A stretch of DNA of 64,000 nucleotides. It comes from Phanerodontia chrysosporium. Taxonomy: Eukaryota; Basidiomycota; Agaricomycetes; Polyporales; Phanerochaetaceae. Below the pieces are notes generated by a model, which saw only the letters and a program-made list of their open reading frames with translations, was not told the DNA's origin and ran no database searches. The position numbers and the translations under genes are program-made. Positions 44,547-55,769 of the stretch are shown here, in pieces. Every line of letters starts with the position of its first letter. Within the stretch, counting starts at the first letter, position 1. The DNA is taken from assembly GCA_001910725.1 (NCBI GenBank), contig MJGA01000067.1, positions 1-64,000 on the forward strand, written 5' to 3'.

Positions 44547-45299
44547 ATGAAGGACATCCTGCGCGCGCAGCGCCGCAGCGTCGAGTGTCCAGGGCGCGCG
44601 ATGCGGCAGCCTGCGCCAGATAGACTGCATAGAGGCCCTCAGGCCCCGCGGCTTGTCGAGGACAGTGTAGGACTAGCCATACCTTCAAGCGGTTGTGACA
44701 CTGGCGAAGCGCTCTTCGCCACGAAGAGACCACCCGCCGGTGGGAGGAAAACGTCAACCCAGCGCTCCTGGTGGGTCGTGCATGAGGCTAACTACCTCGA
44801 GTACAAGTTCCTCGTAGGTCACGGCGGCAAGATCGTCAATGAACGAGCCATCCTCGTTGTAGCCAATCCAAGGGCTTATTCAGTTTGCCGAGTCAGGGTG
44901 CGCCTTTCCTTAGAGAGCCCGAACAAGGTGCACCCCAGAGCTTCCCCAGAAAAAGGCGTTCCATGTGCAGTTCCGCGGACGTTTTACAACTCGCAGCATA
45001 GATACTCTTCGAGCTTTCTGGTAGCACCCTCGAGATGACGGTTGTAGTAAGGAACGTTGGCAATGAGGAAGGTGAAGACGGGCTTGCGCGGTGAGAAAGG
45101 CGTCTTACTGTGGTCGAGATCATTCGGAGCCTTCACCTCTTGCAAGTGAGTGACCTTCGCCTCGATCGCCGGCGTCGGTGCTTTTGTCGGTGTCGGGTTA
45201 GCGTGCACTGGCACCCTCTTGCGCCAAGCCCTACCTGTGTGTTAATTCGTGAGCTCGAGAGCAATGTAGAAGCATGGTGCAAGCAGAGGAAAACAAGGC
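44547..45299. other. Unassigned stretch right of duplication copy A
   Basis: Minus-strand traces of protein (AAVTYEELVLEVVSLMHDP near 44830-44770, KPVFTFLIANVPYYNRHLEGA near 45090-45010) suggest gene fragments with no recognised family. At 45240-45300 a sequence found also at 33875-33935 recurs (GAGCTCGAGAGCAA, GTAGAAGCATGGTG). Confidence 0.35.
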
Positions 45300-46405
45300 C
45301 TGATTAGTCTACCCTAGACGCGCGCTTGGCTCCTCAGGCCTCGTCAGTCCACGCGGTGGGATTGCTGTTGGATTCAGCCCGGATCTGGCACAGACGCAGA
45401 TCTCGTGCGGATTCATACCGGATCGCCACTCTGTGGAGTCACCAGGGGTCTTCTCCAGCTCACATCCAGGAAGCAGCTTAGACAAACAACGCGGACAAAT
45501 TAACACAAACAGAAAACAACTAGATAACATGCTACTAGCGTAGAGCAACCTGGGACAGCGGGAGCGTGCGAGCGCGTACCCAAGTGAGTGGTGAAACAAC
45601 ACCGAAAAGACCAATCGAGGATCTTTAAGTATGGGGGTGGTCACGGGGAGGGTATCGGCGACAACAAGCTCATAGTGGAAGGGCGTCGGTGCATGTAACT
45701 ACAGATGGTGCCCTGTAATAATGCCTCGCGCTTGCCTATAGACTCGAACTTTCATAAATTGACGGGGTACTCGCAGATCAGCTGCCGACGGACGCACTGC
45801 TTTATGAACTCGTAGTCAGTATCCTGTTTGCGCGGGTGCAGCACTCGCGAGGTGCAGTGTGACAACCAGAGCGCACCCCAATCGGCGTGTCGAAGTGACG
45901 CCCGGACTCGCGGCGGATACGTGAGTGGCGCCCGGATTCGTGGCGGATACGCGCAAGCGCCGACGACCGTCCGCCGTGTGGCGCGGAAGCAAAACGCCTT
46001 CGGGCGATCGAGGCTGCCGCCAAACTCCCTTCCATGGTAATTCCTGTACAGTTTTAGCTTATCTAATCGTTCCCTCTCCTTTATATACGTCCCATAGCCC
46101 ACTCTAGACACTCAGAGATCATTTCTACTCTGAGTGTGCGTTCCCCTTGTGCCTGCGACCCCCAGTAGCGTACTAATATGTGTATTAGCTACCGGACTGA
46201 GCGTCCGTTTACAGGCCTCGCTGTGCGCGCTGACCGGAGTCAGCGGCCCCCTGTTTGCGCAGAATCCGTCCAGAGACCGGTTCTGATACGGCGGGCTAGC
46301 GACTACCGATTCAGAGAATGCGCAACAGCCTCCTATATGCACGGTATTGTGTCAGAGTCAACGGCAGTACATAACTAGTAAGAACGCACAATATAGTGTC
46401 TACGA
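45300..46405. other. Dispersed repeat copy and a possible promoter
   Basis: 45300-45430 is another copy of the dispersed repeat (CGCGCGCTTGGCTCCTCA, GGATTCAGCCCGGATC). On the minus strand a TATATAAAG box at about 46078-46086 precedes an ATG at 46035 that opens a 77-codon Arg-rich frame, MEGSLAAASIARRRFAS. Two roughly 30-bp repeats (45896-45955, CGCCCGGAYTCGYGGCGGATAC) lie inside it. No family is recognised. Confidence 0.4.
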
Positions 46406-47766
46406 CTACATGTGAAGAGCTTCCATGAATTCCTTCAACTTTTCCTCCTCAATCGATGCTTGAGCCTTGCTGAACCACCTCGCTAGTACTACATGACGTA
46501 TAAGACGATCATAACAGTGTCGACACAGAGCGTGAACCCCAAACTTCTGTAAGACCGCCTCGCACTGAACGAGATTCAGAACACAGCTCATCTCAACTAC
46601 AGGAAGAATTAGGCGGCGAAGGAGCAGACCCTCCCAAGCCAGTTCGCAAGGGGTCGTAGGGCTAGAGTCTGATGACGGATCGTCCATGAGCTGGAGGGCA
46701 GGCAGCCTACGATCACAAGGACCTGACTTGACAACAAGGATGCGCCCGATGGTCGCCAGTGAATGCACAGAGCGACCGAACTCCCAACGAAGGAGCCTAC
46801 GGGTTTCCTCGATTATGCGTAGGGCTTTTGAAGCGATGGGCCCTGCATCGGCAGAGAGGTGAACCGGGTCTCGTATGAGGAAACGGAAGGGAACATCGAG
46901 CCACGCCGCAACTCCGACGCGAACTGCAGTTGATATCTGGTCCTTGGGGCTGAGGGCCAGAAAGTCGGGGTGGCAGTGAATAGCCGAGACAGCGTAGGAA
47001 TGGGCCACGGGAACTTCCCACTTATCTGCGCTAACCAGGATGGTCAGCAGAGGTTGGATGGTGCTGAGTTGTGTCACATTGCAAAGGGTGTGAGACGTAG
47101 GGTCGTTGGGGAGCGGCGCGACCATCGTTACGGCGATCTCTGGGGCGGTATCTGGCGTTGGCTCGTCATTGTTGTTGTTTGCTTCTTCCCCTTGAGAGTT
47201 TTCCTCGAGACTGAAAGTCCCGATACTGGAAAGATCCGAGGTGTTCGTAGCAGACCAGGAAGACAGGTAGGAAGAGGAATTTCCTGTCTGTGGTTGAATC
47301 GAATATGAGTGCGATGAATACGACATCGAGAGGCGATGACCCGACGCAACGTGGTCATCTTCTGAGATCGGGAACCGCGAAAAGCTGAATGTCAAATGAG
47401 CTCGACCTTTGCGCACAAAATCAGGAGAAGACACGCAAGCTCACAAGTCTTTGTTCTCAAAGAGAATATCCAGAAGGTAATCAAAATTCTCCGGATAGTC
47501 GTCTAAAACGATGGGATCGTTGATGTCAATGCCCTCGGTAGAGGAGGTGTGGGGTGCCATGTTAAACATGTCGTGAAAGACCTTTGAATGGTTTACGAGA
47601 ATCTCGCGTGGAAGTTTGTACAGGACTTCCTTGATCTACGATCATATAAGATGAGAATATACTCGCAAGAGTACCGCTATAGGACGAGACAAACCTGAAA
47701 GTGGAAAGCGTCCGCAGCATCATAGAAGTGCCTTGAGAGTCTCTTCACCGCAGGCGTGGTAGACAT
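46406..47766 (-). CDS. BTB/POZ-domain protein (Agaricomycete type)
   Basis: Exons 47766-47695, 47635-47445 and 47384-46406 give 413 residues in frame. The spliced N-terminus (AAFHFQIKEVLYKLPREI-like, then HSKVFHDMFNM, DDPIVLDDYPENFDYLL) is the basidiomycete BTB pattern. The second half (LLTILVSADKWEVPVAHSYAVSAI, FLALSPKDQISTAVRVGVAAWL) matches the helical region that follows BTB in this family. BTB proteins usually dimerise and many bridge substrates to Cul3 ligases. The role here is unknown. A Ser/Asn/acid-rich linker of about 70 residues sits between the two parts, longer than usual. A second BTB gene lies at 59374-60270. Confidence 0.8.
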
Positions 47767-48372
47767 ATTGTTGCCTCAGGAGACTAGGATGCGGGTGAAG
47801 ATGACGGGGTAGGTGAGGGAGTTGAATCGAACTGGGAGTTAACAGTGAGCCAGATATAGTCATGGGAAGGAAAGGGGGGAAAGCCACAATACGTTGAACG
47901 CACAAAGGCTGAATGAGCCACCCGTAGAGAGCCGCCGCCATCACAGCCTTGAGATAGCTTTCGCATGTCGTTTATAGCACGTGGTACCACTCTGGCTCAG
48001 ATTAGCTGGCAATGCCTGTATGAGGAAGTCGCCCAAAGACTTCATGACTAGCACCAATTGTGACAGGCGCATGCACGCATGTCGGCAGGGTGCCGGGAGT
48101 CAGTGCTGATAACCTTATAATTATGGACGCGGTAGCATGGGTACGAGAGTGACAACGAAGATACGGAACAGGATGACGGGTAACTAGACAGTGTTGAGGT
48201 TGCATGATAGGACGGGACAAGACACGAGACGAGAGCGAAAGTCAGGAGCAGTGACAGAGGCAGGATAGTATGTTACGCAAACGCAGAATGAGAACATGGT
48301 GCAAGATCGGGGATATGAAGGAGAGCAGATGGAGGGAGACGATGTGACGTTGCAAGCTTCCGAAGCGGGATG
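47767..48372. other. Intergenic region upstream of the BTB gene
   Basis: About 600 bp with no recognisable gene. It should contain the BTB promoter and the 3' end of the methyltransferase transcript. Confidence 0.4.
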
Positions 48373-49880
48373 TTATTTCCTTCGTGCGTAGACCTGCTCC
48401 AGGCGAATATAGCTAGGGGTTCGGCCCTCCAAAAGCTCTCGGCGCGCCGCCTCCTCGATAGGGTCCAGAATCTGTTCAGGAAGTCCAGTTCCCAAGAGCA
48501 AAGGCCGACCAGAGAGAAGGAATGCCTGCAATTGCCAACGTGTCAACCCCGGTAAAAGCGAGGCAAGCGAAGAGACGGCTTACAAGAATGTCGTCACGCA
48601 TAAGGGCGCCATGACGATTCCGCGTGCGCGCGACCTCGTCCTTACCAGGGTAGAACGTTGACGTCTGGTACCACCATTCACGGTATTCAACGTCGTAGAA
48701 GGCCGGGTGGGCGATCGTCCAGAGGTAGAGGTGGTTGGCGGCGTCAGGCTCGCCGCCCTGCTGTTGGATGGCGGTGTGCGCGAGGCTCATCCAGCGGGCG
48801 AGCGCGCTGGGCTGCGACGCGAGTGGCACAGGCCGTTTGTCGGCGCCATAGACGCGAAAGTCGAATTCGGTGAGTTCGATGATGCCGCCCGGCTTCAGAG
48901 CCAGGGCAATCTGATCGATAAGGTCACGATAGTTGCGGATCTGGGGAACGTGAGCGATCGCGATCACGCCTGGGGGCCGCACGCGTACGCGCCGGGGACG
49001 CGATTGGCGGATGAGACTCACCCCAGACGAGATGAGACGGGCGTGCGCGACATCGAACTGGCTTGTATAGTGTTGCAACCCGAGGTTGATGTCGTCGATC
49101 TCGCTCCTGCGACGCGCGGCGCCCATCAGTGTACGTTTGCCATGCTGTCGAGCGTTTGTTTGGGACGAACCTGCAGTTTGGCGGCATGTGTCGACACGAC
49201 GGGTGACAGAAGCACTGGGCTCTGCTGGTGCACTCACCGTTCGTGCAGGTAACCGGGAGGGGGGCGAGGTCGACACCGACCGCGTCGACGTGGGGAAAGT
49301 CGCGCGCGACGTCAAGGATCCTGTGCACGCGGGCCATTCATTCATTATCAGCGGCAGTTGCGGCGCAAACTATTATGTAACTGACCAGCTCCCGCTTCCG
49401 CATCCAAGGTCAACAACCGACTTGCGGACACCCGGCTCGTGCGCGAGGACTTCGTAGAGGGGCCGCGGATACTTGCCCATGACCTCGATGAACATGAGGT
49501 GCTGGTGGTCTGCGAGCACGTCAGCGGCGCATGCATAAACCATGATAGCAGTGGCCGCCGGTATGCGCACCAAGTCGCTCAAACTCGTCCTCGTCTGCCG
49601 GGAGGCGATAGACCTCTGAGAAATTGTTAAGGTCGCGGCCGTACTCGCGGCGGTAAGCGTTGGCACGGATGCAGCTGTTCATGGTCACGACAGATGGCGT
49701 CGGCGAGCCCGTGCGGACGCTGCTCATAGAGGTGACGGAGCTGGCGTGTACGGACACGCTTATGAAGGAGCGGTCGGAGGCAGAGCTAGCGTCGCTCTCG
49801 TCACCTGAGTCTTGGTCGCGCTGAGGCGGTGGCGGGGCGTCGGGCGACTGGGCGGCAGACGGGTAGCCATGGCGCTGCAT
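48373..49880 (-). CDS. SAM-dependent methyltransferase (class I)
   Basis: Six exons: 49880-49571, 49509-49386, 49320-49171, 49106-49022, 48940-48584 and 48525-48373. They give 392 residues in frame. The disordered Ser/Pro-rich N-terminus is followed by NNFSEVYRLPADEDEFERL, motif I VVDLGCGSGSW, DVARDFPHVDAVGVDLAP (motif II acid), PPNCR-SEIDDINLGL, HARLISSG and ALALKPGGIIELTEFDF. This is the arrangement of the LaeA-like/UMTA group frequent in Agaricomycetes, which methylates unknown substrates and often sits near secondary metabolism genes, though none is visible here. The exon 3 end is a choice: reading through GTGAGTGCACC to PPNCR fits the family best, but a 67-bp alternative intron (49171-49237) is also in frame. 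The ATG at 49880 is the first good Met. Confidence 0.85.
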
Positions 49881-50549
49881 GGTTGCTGGGCGTGCGGACA
49901 CGGCTTAGTGGAGGGGGTGAGGGTGGGCGGAGGAGATGAAGAGTGGCACATCGCGATTATAATGTCGGCAGGGACGCAGAAATCAGAGGAGGCCGGCGCA
50001 GGACAGAACACGCTCTGGAGTACCCCGTTGCCATCCGGGGAGGCTATCTCTGCGACCCGCGTGACCATGCCGGTGCCAAGCGGCGCGCGCCGCGGGCGCA
50101 GCCCGCAAGGCATCCGCGGTCGCGCTTTCTTCTTCGGTTACATAAGTATCGCGCTTGCGATTGTCTTTTGACCGGTCTGTTTACATGCCGCACCACATAG
50201 TCTGACGTCCCACGCGTCGTTCCTGTCCGTTCGCTCGCCCATTCTCCCGCCGCGCCGCGAATTTGAATCAGGTCGTACCCTCTGGTCGCGCCCGCTGAAG
50301 CGGCCGTCGTGCAAGCGTCGAGTCTCCGAGACAAGCAGAGTTAAAGACCATCTAGCCCCACCACTGTTCCCACGCACTACGGAGTTTCAGACGCTCGGGT
50401 TCCTTTCGGATTCAGCCCGGATTCCGACAGACAGACGCCGGAAGTCATTCGAAAACGCGCTGCTACTGGCCAAGTCTAGCAGCACTCCTAGTCCCGGTGG
50501 TTGGTTGCACACAATATATACATGAAAACGCTGAGACCAGTGAAATCCC
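49881..50549. other. Intergenic region with a dispersed repeat fragment
   Basis: Mostly unassigned. At about 50395-50435 a fragment of the dispersed repeat (GGATTCAGCCCGGATTCC) is present. Promoter of the methyltransferase in the first 200 bp. Confidence 0.4.
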
Positions 50550-51226
50550 TTACTTGATTGGTTGCAATGGGTTGTCCTGACTGCGCTCTAACCACGATGC
50601 TTTGAGTGCAGCACGCAAACACAGTACAAAGGAGTAAGCTCACCAAGCAAGCACATCTCTGGCAGAAACAGGCTGTCTTGAGATGCCGTCCCCGCGCCGT
50701 CCACCACGGCACCCTGCAAGGCCATTGGGCATTCCGATGCGGTCACAGGGCAGACGCCTCGCCCGACAGATACAGTGCTGATGCGCGTTGGGCAGTGCTT
50801 GCGTAAGACAGCAGGCATACGCTCGCAGGAGATTGTAGGGACAATGAAGATGCCGACAAAAACGGAGATCACGACTTGACTAGTTAGCAGAGCGATCACG
50901 CTTAGTGTCGTGTAGGCCCAACGGTGCGGTATGGAGGTTGGAGCCCGGGGCTAGAGTACGTGAGTGACTGGCCGCTACGATGTTGTGTTAACGCACCTGC
51001 GTGACTGACCCGATGGTACACGCCTTCAGCGGAGAGTTATCATCTGCCTAAAGGGCTTAAGTGCTTGGAAAGACTATGAACATGCAGGACGCACCTCTTC
51101 CGGACGGTTACTAGCAATGACAACCGAAGACTCTTCTTCCACTCTGAAGTGCTCAGGGGAGAAAGGGCTGGTAGTTGCCGTCCTACCCTCCAAGACGATG
51201 CGAATTGGGTCAAACAGTTTGAACAT
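50550..51226 (-). CDS. Small single-TM hypothetical protein
   Basis: Four exons, 51226-51095, 51047-50997, 50950-50644 and 50599-50550, give 179 residues in frame. The three introns are 44-47 bp. After MFKLFDPIRIVLEG and an acidic stretch, residues about 72-97 (YTTLSVIALLTSQVVISVFV and on) form one strong hydrophobic segment, followed by a Cys-containing tail. No family is recognised. The model rests on splice signals, phase agreement and the lack of any stop across four exons. It would be a small membrane protein of unknown role. Confidence 0.55.
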
Positions 51227-51671
51227 GGCGCAGTTTCGAGATTGGGTGGCGGTAATGTGAGGGAAGGACGGAAGGACTTATTAGCGTGATCAACGCACGC
51301 GCGAGACTTTACCTACACCTTGCGGCCCCGTGGGACAAACGGGCGAGCGTCGGAGCCGGATTCCGCTCGGATTCAACCCGGATTCCAGCCAGATTCGGAC
51401 TGGCGCTGCCGGCGCCAGCAATTCGTGACTACGCTTGTATAATAATACACTTCGAAACAAAGGAGAGAAGGACAAAGGCGCAAAGGGGACTTGTACGTGG
51501 TTATGCGAACGTATGAAAGGCGACGATAAGAATTTGAGGGCAGTACATGTATACACTAGAGAAGGTAGGGAGAAAAGACTAATCTTGCCTCCGCTTAGGC
51601 GTCTTCTTTCGTATCCTCCTAGCCAAAGGGTCAGCTCGCCAAGAAACTGCTTCCGAGTCGGAGAAGAAAGC
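51227..51671. other. Short gap with dispersed repeat fragment
   Basis: At 51350-51410 several GGATTC-type motifs occur in a row (CCGGATTCCGCTCGGATTCA), a fragment of the dispersed repeat family. No gene recognised. Confidence 0.45.
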
Positions 51672-53818
51672 TCACTCTACTAAGCTAGAGACGCCTTCAA
51701 TCTCGACAGATGACTCCATGGCGAGCCTTTCGAGCTCGAAGGAGTCAAGTCCGTTCAGGTATTGCGTCGCGTACATGTTCCTGGGGAGTCCGGGAGGAGC
51801 TTCAGCGCTGTGTTGGACTGCTTCCTCGTGCCTAACTCGCTGTCTTCGCGTCCCGCCTCGTTTCTTCCTGCCGCTTCTCCCGACCCGTGTGTACGCGTAG
51901 ATGCGGTCCATATTCAAGATAAAATCATGCAGTACTGGAGAGCGCCAAGGTACCTTCTGCACGACGTAGCGGGCGTCGTCGTCCTTGACTACGGTCTTGT
52001 CGAGACTGTGACCTTCCACGCCAACGCGGTTGAACCATGCCTTGTGTTTCCTAAGAATACGAGAGATGTTCATAACGCCCAGACGTCTTATAGCCAGCTG
52101 GCAGAATAGTCAGATTGGCTGACGCTAACTGCGAAAAGCTACGCGTACATTGCGTTGCCTTGTACTTCGGATATTACGCCGTTCCTCATCCGGGTCTACG
52201 AGGCCTTGAATTTGCTGGTACTGTCTACGCATGGCCTGCATATGAGTAAGGAAGGCTTTCTGCACCACATCGCGGTCACGGGATAGAGCGTTCGGCAACC
52301 TGGTATAGTGCTTGGCGAAAACATTTGCCGCTTCGATATTCCATTCGCCGCCTTGTCTGGAAAGGTCGACCCGGAAGTCGGCTCTTGTCGGTCCTCCCCT
52401 GCGATTTCTTGCAAACGCCTGTAACTCCTGCGCAGTTGGAGGGCGAGGGAAGGGAGAACGAGGCCCGGCGCGACCTAGGAGTTGTCGCGTGACCTTGCGA
52501 ATGTCAGCCTGGGTCCACAGAAGTTAGCGAGTACTATAACACAGTGTATGAGGCTAGGAGCAGACCCTGAACGCGTTCTCCTCTTCGTCCCGGGGCTTAG
52601 GCTCGGTCCTCTTCAATTTTGCCCGTCCAGCTCGCTTAGGGGGGCGTTCGGAACCATACCGCTGGTATACTGTTCGCGCTAGCTTCATTCTCTGTTCCAG
52701 CAGTCGAAACATGATCTTCAGATCGCTTGCAACGACGTATCGTCCCTGCGTGCGGTTGTCATTACCGCACTAGACCTGACCGTCGTAAAAGGACTTGCCT
52801 CCGCATTTCCGAAATGCCGGTTCTATAGCAGTTGAGTTGATCTTCCTCCTGGCGGCGAAGGGGAAAGCTTACCAGCACATCAGTGAGTCGCTCCCTACGC
52901 TCAGAGTCTCTGGGAGCAGTACTAGCATGCTCCTGCGGGATTTCGGGTGACTCGTTCTTATCGGTTTGCATATGCAGTGGGCGCGCTGTAGCAGCATTGT
53001 CTTCGCTCTCGTCACTCGACATCCCTTCGGGCATCCGCCACTATCAGAAGGTTTCCGTTACGACAGAGCAACTCGCATATGGGTGGGCAACGACTTACAC
53101 CTGACAGCACCTCGGAGTTTGAATGGTCGGCGGGAGGCTGCGGTATAAGCGGATCAGGGATTCTCAAGAATCGTAATAGGAAGCCACCAACCTCTGTCTC
53201 TGCAGCAATCCCGGTCGGCGTATGGTCCTCAACATCCATATCCGCGGCGGCCTGACACGTCAGAGGTCAAGGTATATGAGGACTTCAGGGCGTTGGATCT
53301 CACCGTAACGAATTCTGGACTAGGGCTCTTGGCGATATGGATCTCGATGTCGTAGGTGTCATCGTCATACACAAAGCGCTGAAGCTGGTTGGCGTCGACA
53401 TTCTGGCTAGGCTGGATAGCTGGCCGATGCAACGCGTTGAGATAGTACTGCAAGATAGCGACTACGACATAATCGGTACTCACTCGCAAGGGGAACAACT
53501 GCTGGCGTCAGCTCGACTACGGGAGAAATGTTAGCCGAAGCCTGAGCAAATAGCGGGAACTTCCATACTCGTCTGGATATACTGTTCATCATGGGGCATA
53601 ACTGCGGGAGGCGCAGCGCTGTATGGTATGGTTGGCTTGGATTTTCCTGCTTCTGCGGGAGAGGCTCAGCTTAGAACAAAGGAAGATGTGAGTCACTGCC
53701 TACGCAGAACAGCCATCGCGATTTGCTTAGCCTTATACGCGGCGCGCCTCTGCGCAGTAATCTTGGCTCGATATTCCGCTCTCATATTTCTGGTTAATTT
53801 GGTATGGGCGCGAGCCAT
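51672..53818 (-). CDS. Multi-exon basidiomycete hypothetical protein
   Basis: A gene begins at ATG 53818 with a basic helical N-terminus (MARAHTKLTRNMRAEYRAK) that splices (donor GTAGGC near 53711, acceptor CCGCAG near 53660) to AGKSKPTIPYSAAPPAVMPH. Further likely exons contain YDDDTYDIEIHIAKSPSPE, SSDESEDNAATARPLHMQT, NALSRDRDVVQKAFLTHMQAM with RRQYQQIQGLVDPDEERR, and finally DDARYVVQKVPWRSPVLHDF, RIYAYTRVGRSGRKKRGGTR and PRNMYATQYLNGLDSFELE to the stop at 51672. The SSDES and VPWRSP modules resemble proteins found in many copies in Agaricomycete genomes, often near transposons. Function is unknown. Internal exon borders are not fully resolved. Confidence 0.5.
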
Positions 53819-53930
53819 CGCGGAGAGCAGCTTCGGGGCGAGGTAGTGAAAGGAACAAAGAGACTGCATCTGGCGCCGGTGAGGAAATTAAGATAGGGCG
53901 CTAGCGCGGAGAGAGCCGTCGCTAACACCA

Positions 53931-54630
53931 GATACCCGAAACGTACCTCTTCTTGACCAGGCTAGGCGTGAGTCGCAGTCTCCAGGAAGTCGGTGACCTT
54001 GGTCCAATGAATCGGCTTCATACAATTTTTTCCCCCGCACAGATGGCTATGAGCGAGCCGGAGAGGTTTCGGAGATCGGAGCCTGTGCAGAATGAGGTTG
54101 ACGGAGAGGTAGCGAGTTGGGGAAAGAGTTACGCACCACCTCTAGTGTTATGAATACCGAGGTCCTGGGAAGTCCAGGAGCCCCTCAGGACGATAGTGGC
54201 TGTGATGAGAGACGTTCATAACGAGGAAAGGTATGTTGAGACAGTCTTGCCCTGTCTCCAAACAGGGCGTTGATGCCCGCTTCGCCCTTCTCGGTCGTCT
54301 GTAGAAGAGCAGACACGGGTGCGAGGGGAACGGGACCTTCTTGGCTTCAACAGTGTACAGCGCGAGATAGAATACGGAAAGCTGTCTTGCGAACGTCGGC
54401 ATCGAGGGCTGCTGAGACACGATGGATGTCTTGCTCGGAGGCGTAGGGCGACGTGGTGCTTGAGCGCGTCAAGAAGCGCGGTGCGTGTTGCGGGGGACTG
54501 GAGCTTGGAATCGAGCTTCTCGACGGAAAACACACAGTAGAGAGCGAACAGACACACGCTCCATTGAGAAAGGGGGGAGGGCGATGTCGATCTCGCGGTT
54601 GTGTCTGTGTTTTGGGCGTTGCGCTCGGCA
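53931..54630. repeat. 701-bp segmental duplication, copy B
   Basis: 700 bp nearly identical to 43846-44546, in the same orientation, about 10.1 kb away. It ends four bases before the left arm of the inverted repeat at 54635. Confidence 0.9.
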
Positions 54631-54634
54631 GTGA

Positions 54635-55720
54635 ATTGATGGCGAAGGACGTCTGCGGCGATCTATCTATTGCTACGAGAAGGGACCGGATGCGGATATG
54701 TGGACAGGATGTTAGCGAGCTATGCAGAGAGTGGGCTGCATGAATGAGAGGCAGACTATGGAGGAAAGAGGATACCGCGTAAGCCAGAGTACCGATGGAC
54801 AAGTGCTTACAGCACACGCACCATGAGTCCCCCGCAGCTAGCGACATACCCAAGATCTATACCGCTTCTCTACAAGACTACAGCTATCGTAATTTGAGAT
54901 CCTTTCGACGCGGTGTACAAGATCTAGAGGGAGTAGAGCACGAAAATCGCGACACCCCACATCGTGTGCGTGCCGTCGAGGTATCCTCTCGTGCCCATCT
55001 TGTTCACAGGCTTGACACCAATGGCGAGTCGCGACACGATAGCCGGAAGTTCTGCAAATCACGGGTGAGCAAAAGGCACAAAGTTGTTGGGAGGAAGAGA
55101 GGCGCACCAAACTGGATGATCCGGTGCAGGCAGGGCCAAAATGGGCTAAACGTCTGCAGGTAGCGAGCAATGGGCGCGAAGAGAGTAAGCAGGAGCGGGA
55201 AACCGATGATCATGAGGATGCCAAATACGACGATAAACTTCTCGAACTACACCGGCAGCGGGTGGAAGACCGCGCGCGGGGGGCTGGATAGTCTGGCAAC
55301 GCGGCGTCGCAATAAGCGTCGAGATCGGTCTCGTGAGGCCGCGCAAGCCTGTGATGAGTGTCTTCAGAAAGTCGAGCTTTGTGGGCCGGAGCTGAAGCTG
55401 AAGTCGACGTGCTGGATGAGCGTCACGTCGATAGCAGAGACGTCGCCGCGGACGACGCAGAAGTGGGCGTCTACGAAGGAGGTCTGATCAGCCTAGTCTA
55501 GGCGCGCGCGTAAATCTCACGTGAGACTCCTGGATTCTAGCTGGATTGGATTCGGATTGTGCCCGGATTCAAGACAGTCTCAGTTCGCCTGACCGCCAAC
55601 CAGTTCCGCGAGCTATCCATGCCCTCGTCGGCGGCGGAGTGCTGACCCAGTGTAGGGCGTCCGCACGCGCAAGCATAAATCCTGAACATCGGTGCTCATA
55701 TGTCAAAGGTGCATGCTGCA
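54635..55720. repeat. Long inverted repeat, left arm
   Basis: 1,086 bp matching the reverse complement of 60572-61658. The only difference noticed is G6 against G7 in a homopolymer near 55275/61010. Both arms carry the same short frames and a copy of the dispersed repeat (55495-55600). No TG...CA or CACTA end is seen at the outer border. Confidence 0.93.
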
Positions 55721-55769
55721 TTGCCGGGCATGGTACAGGTACATGTGAGATAGACATGGTTCGTCTTGC

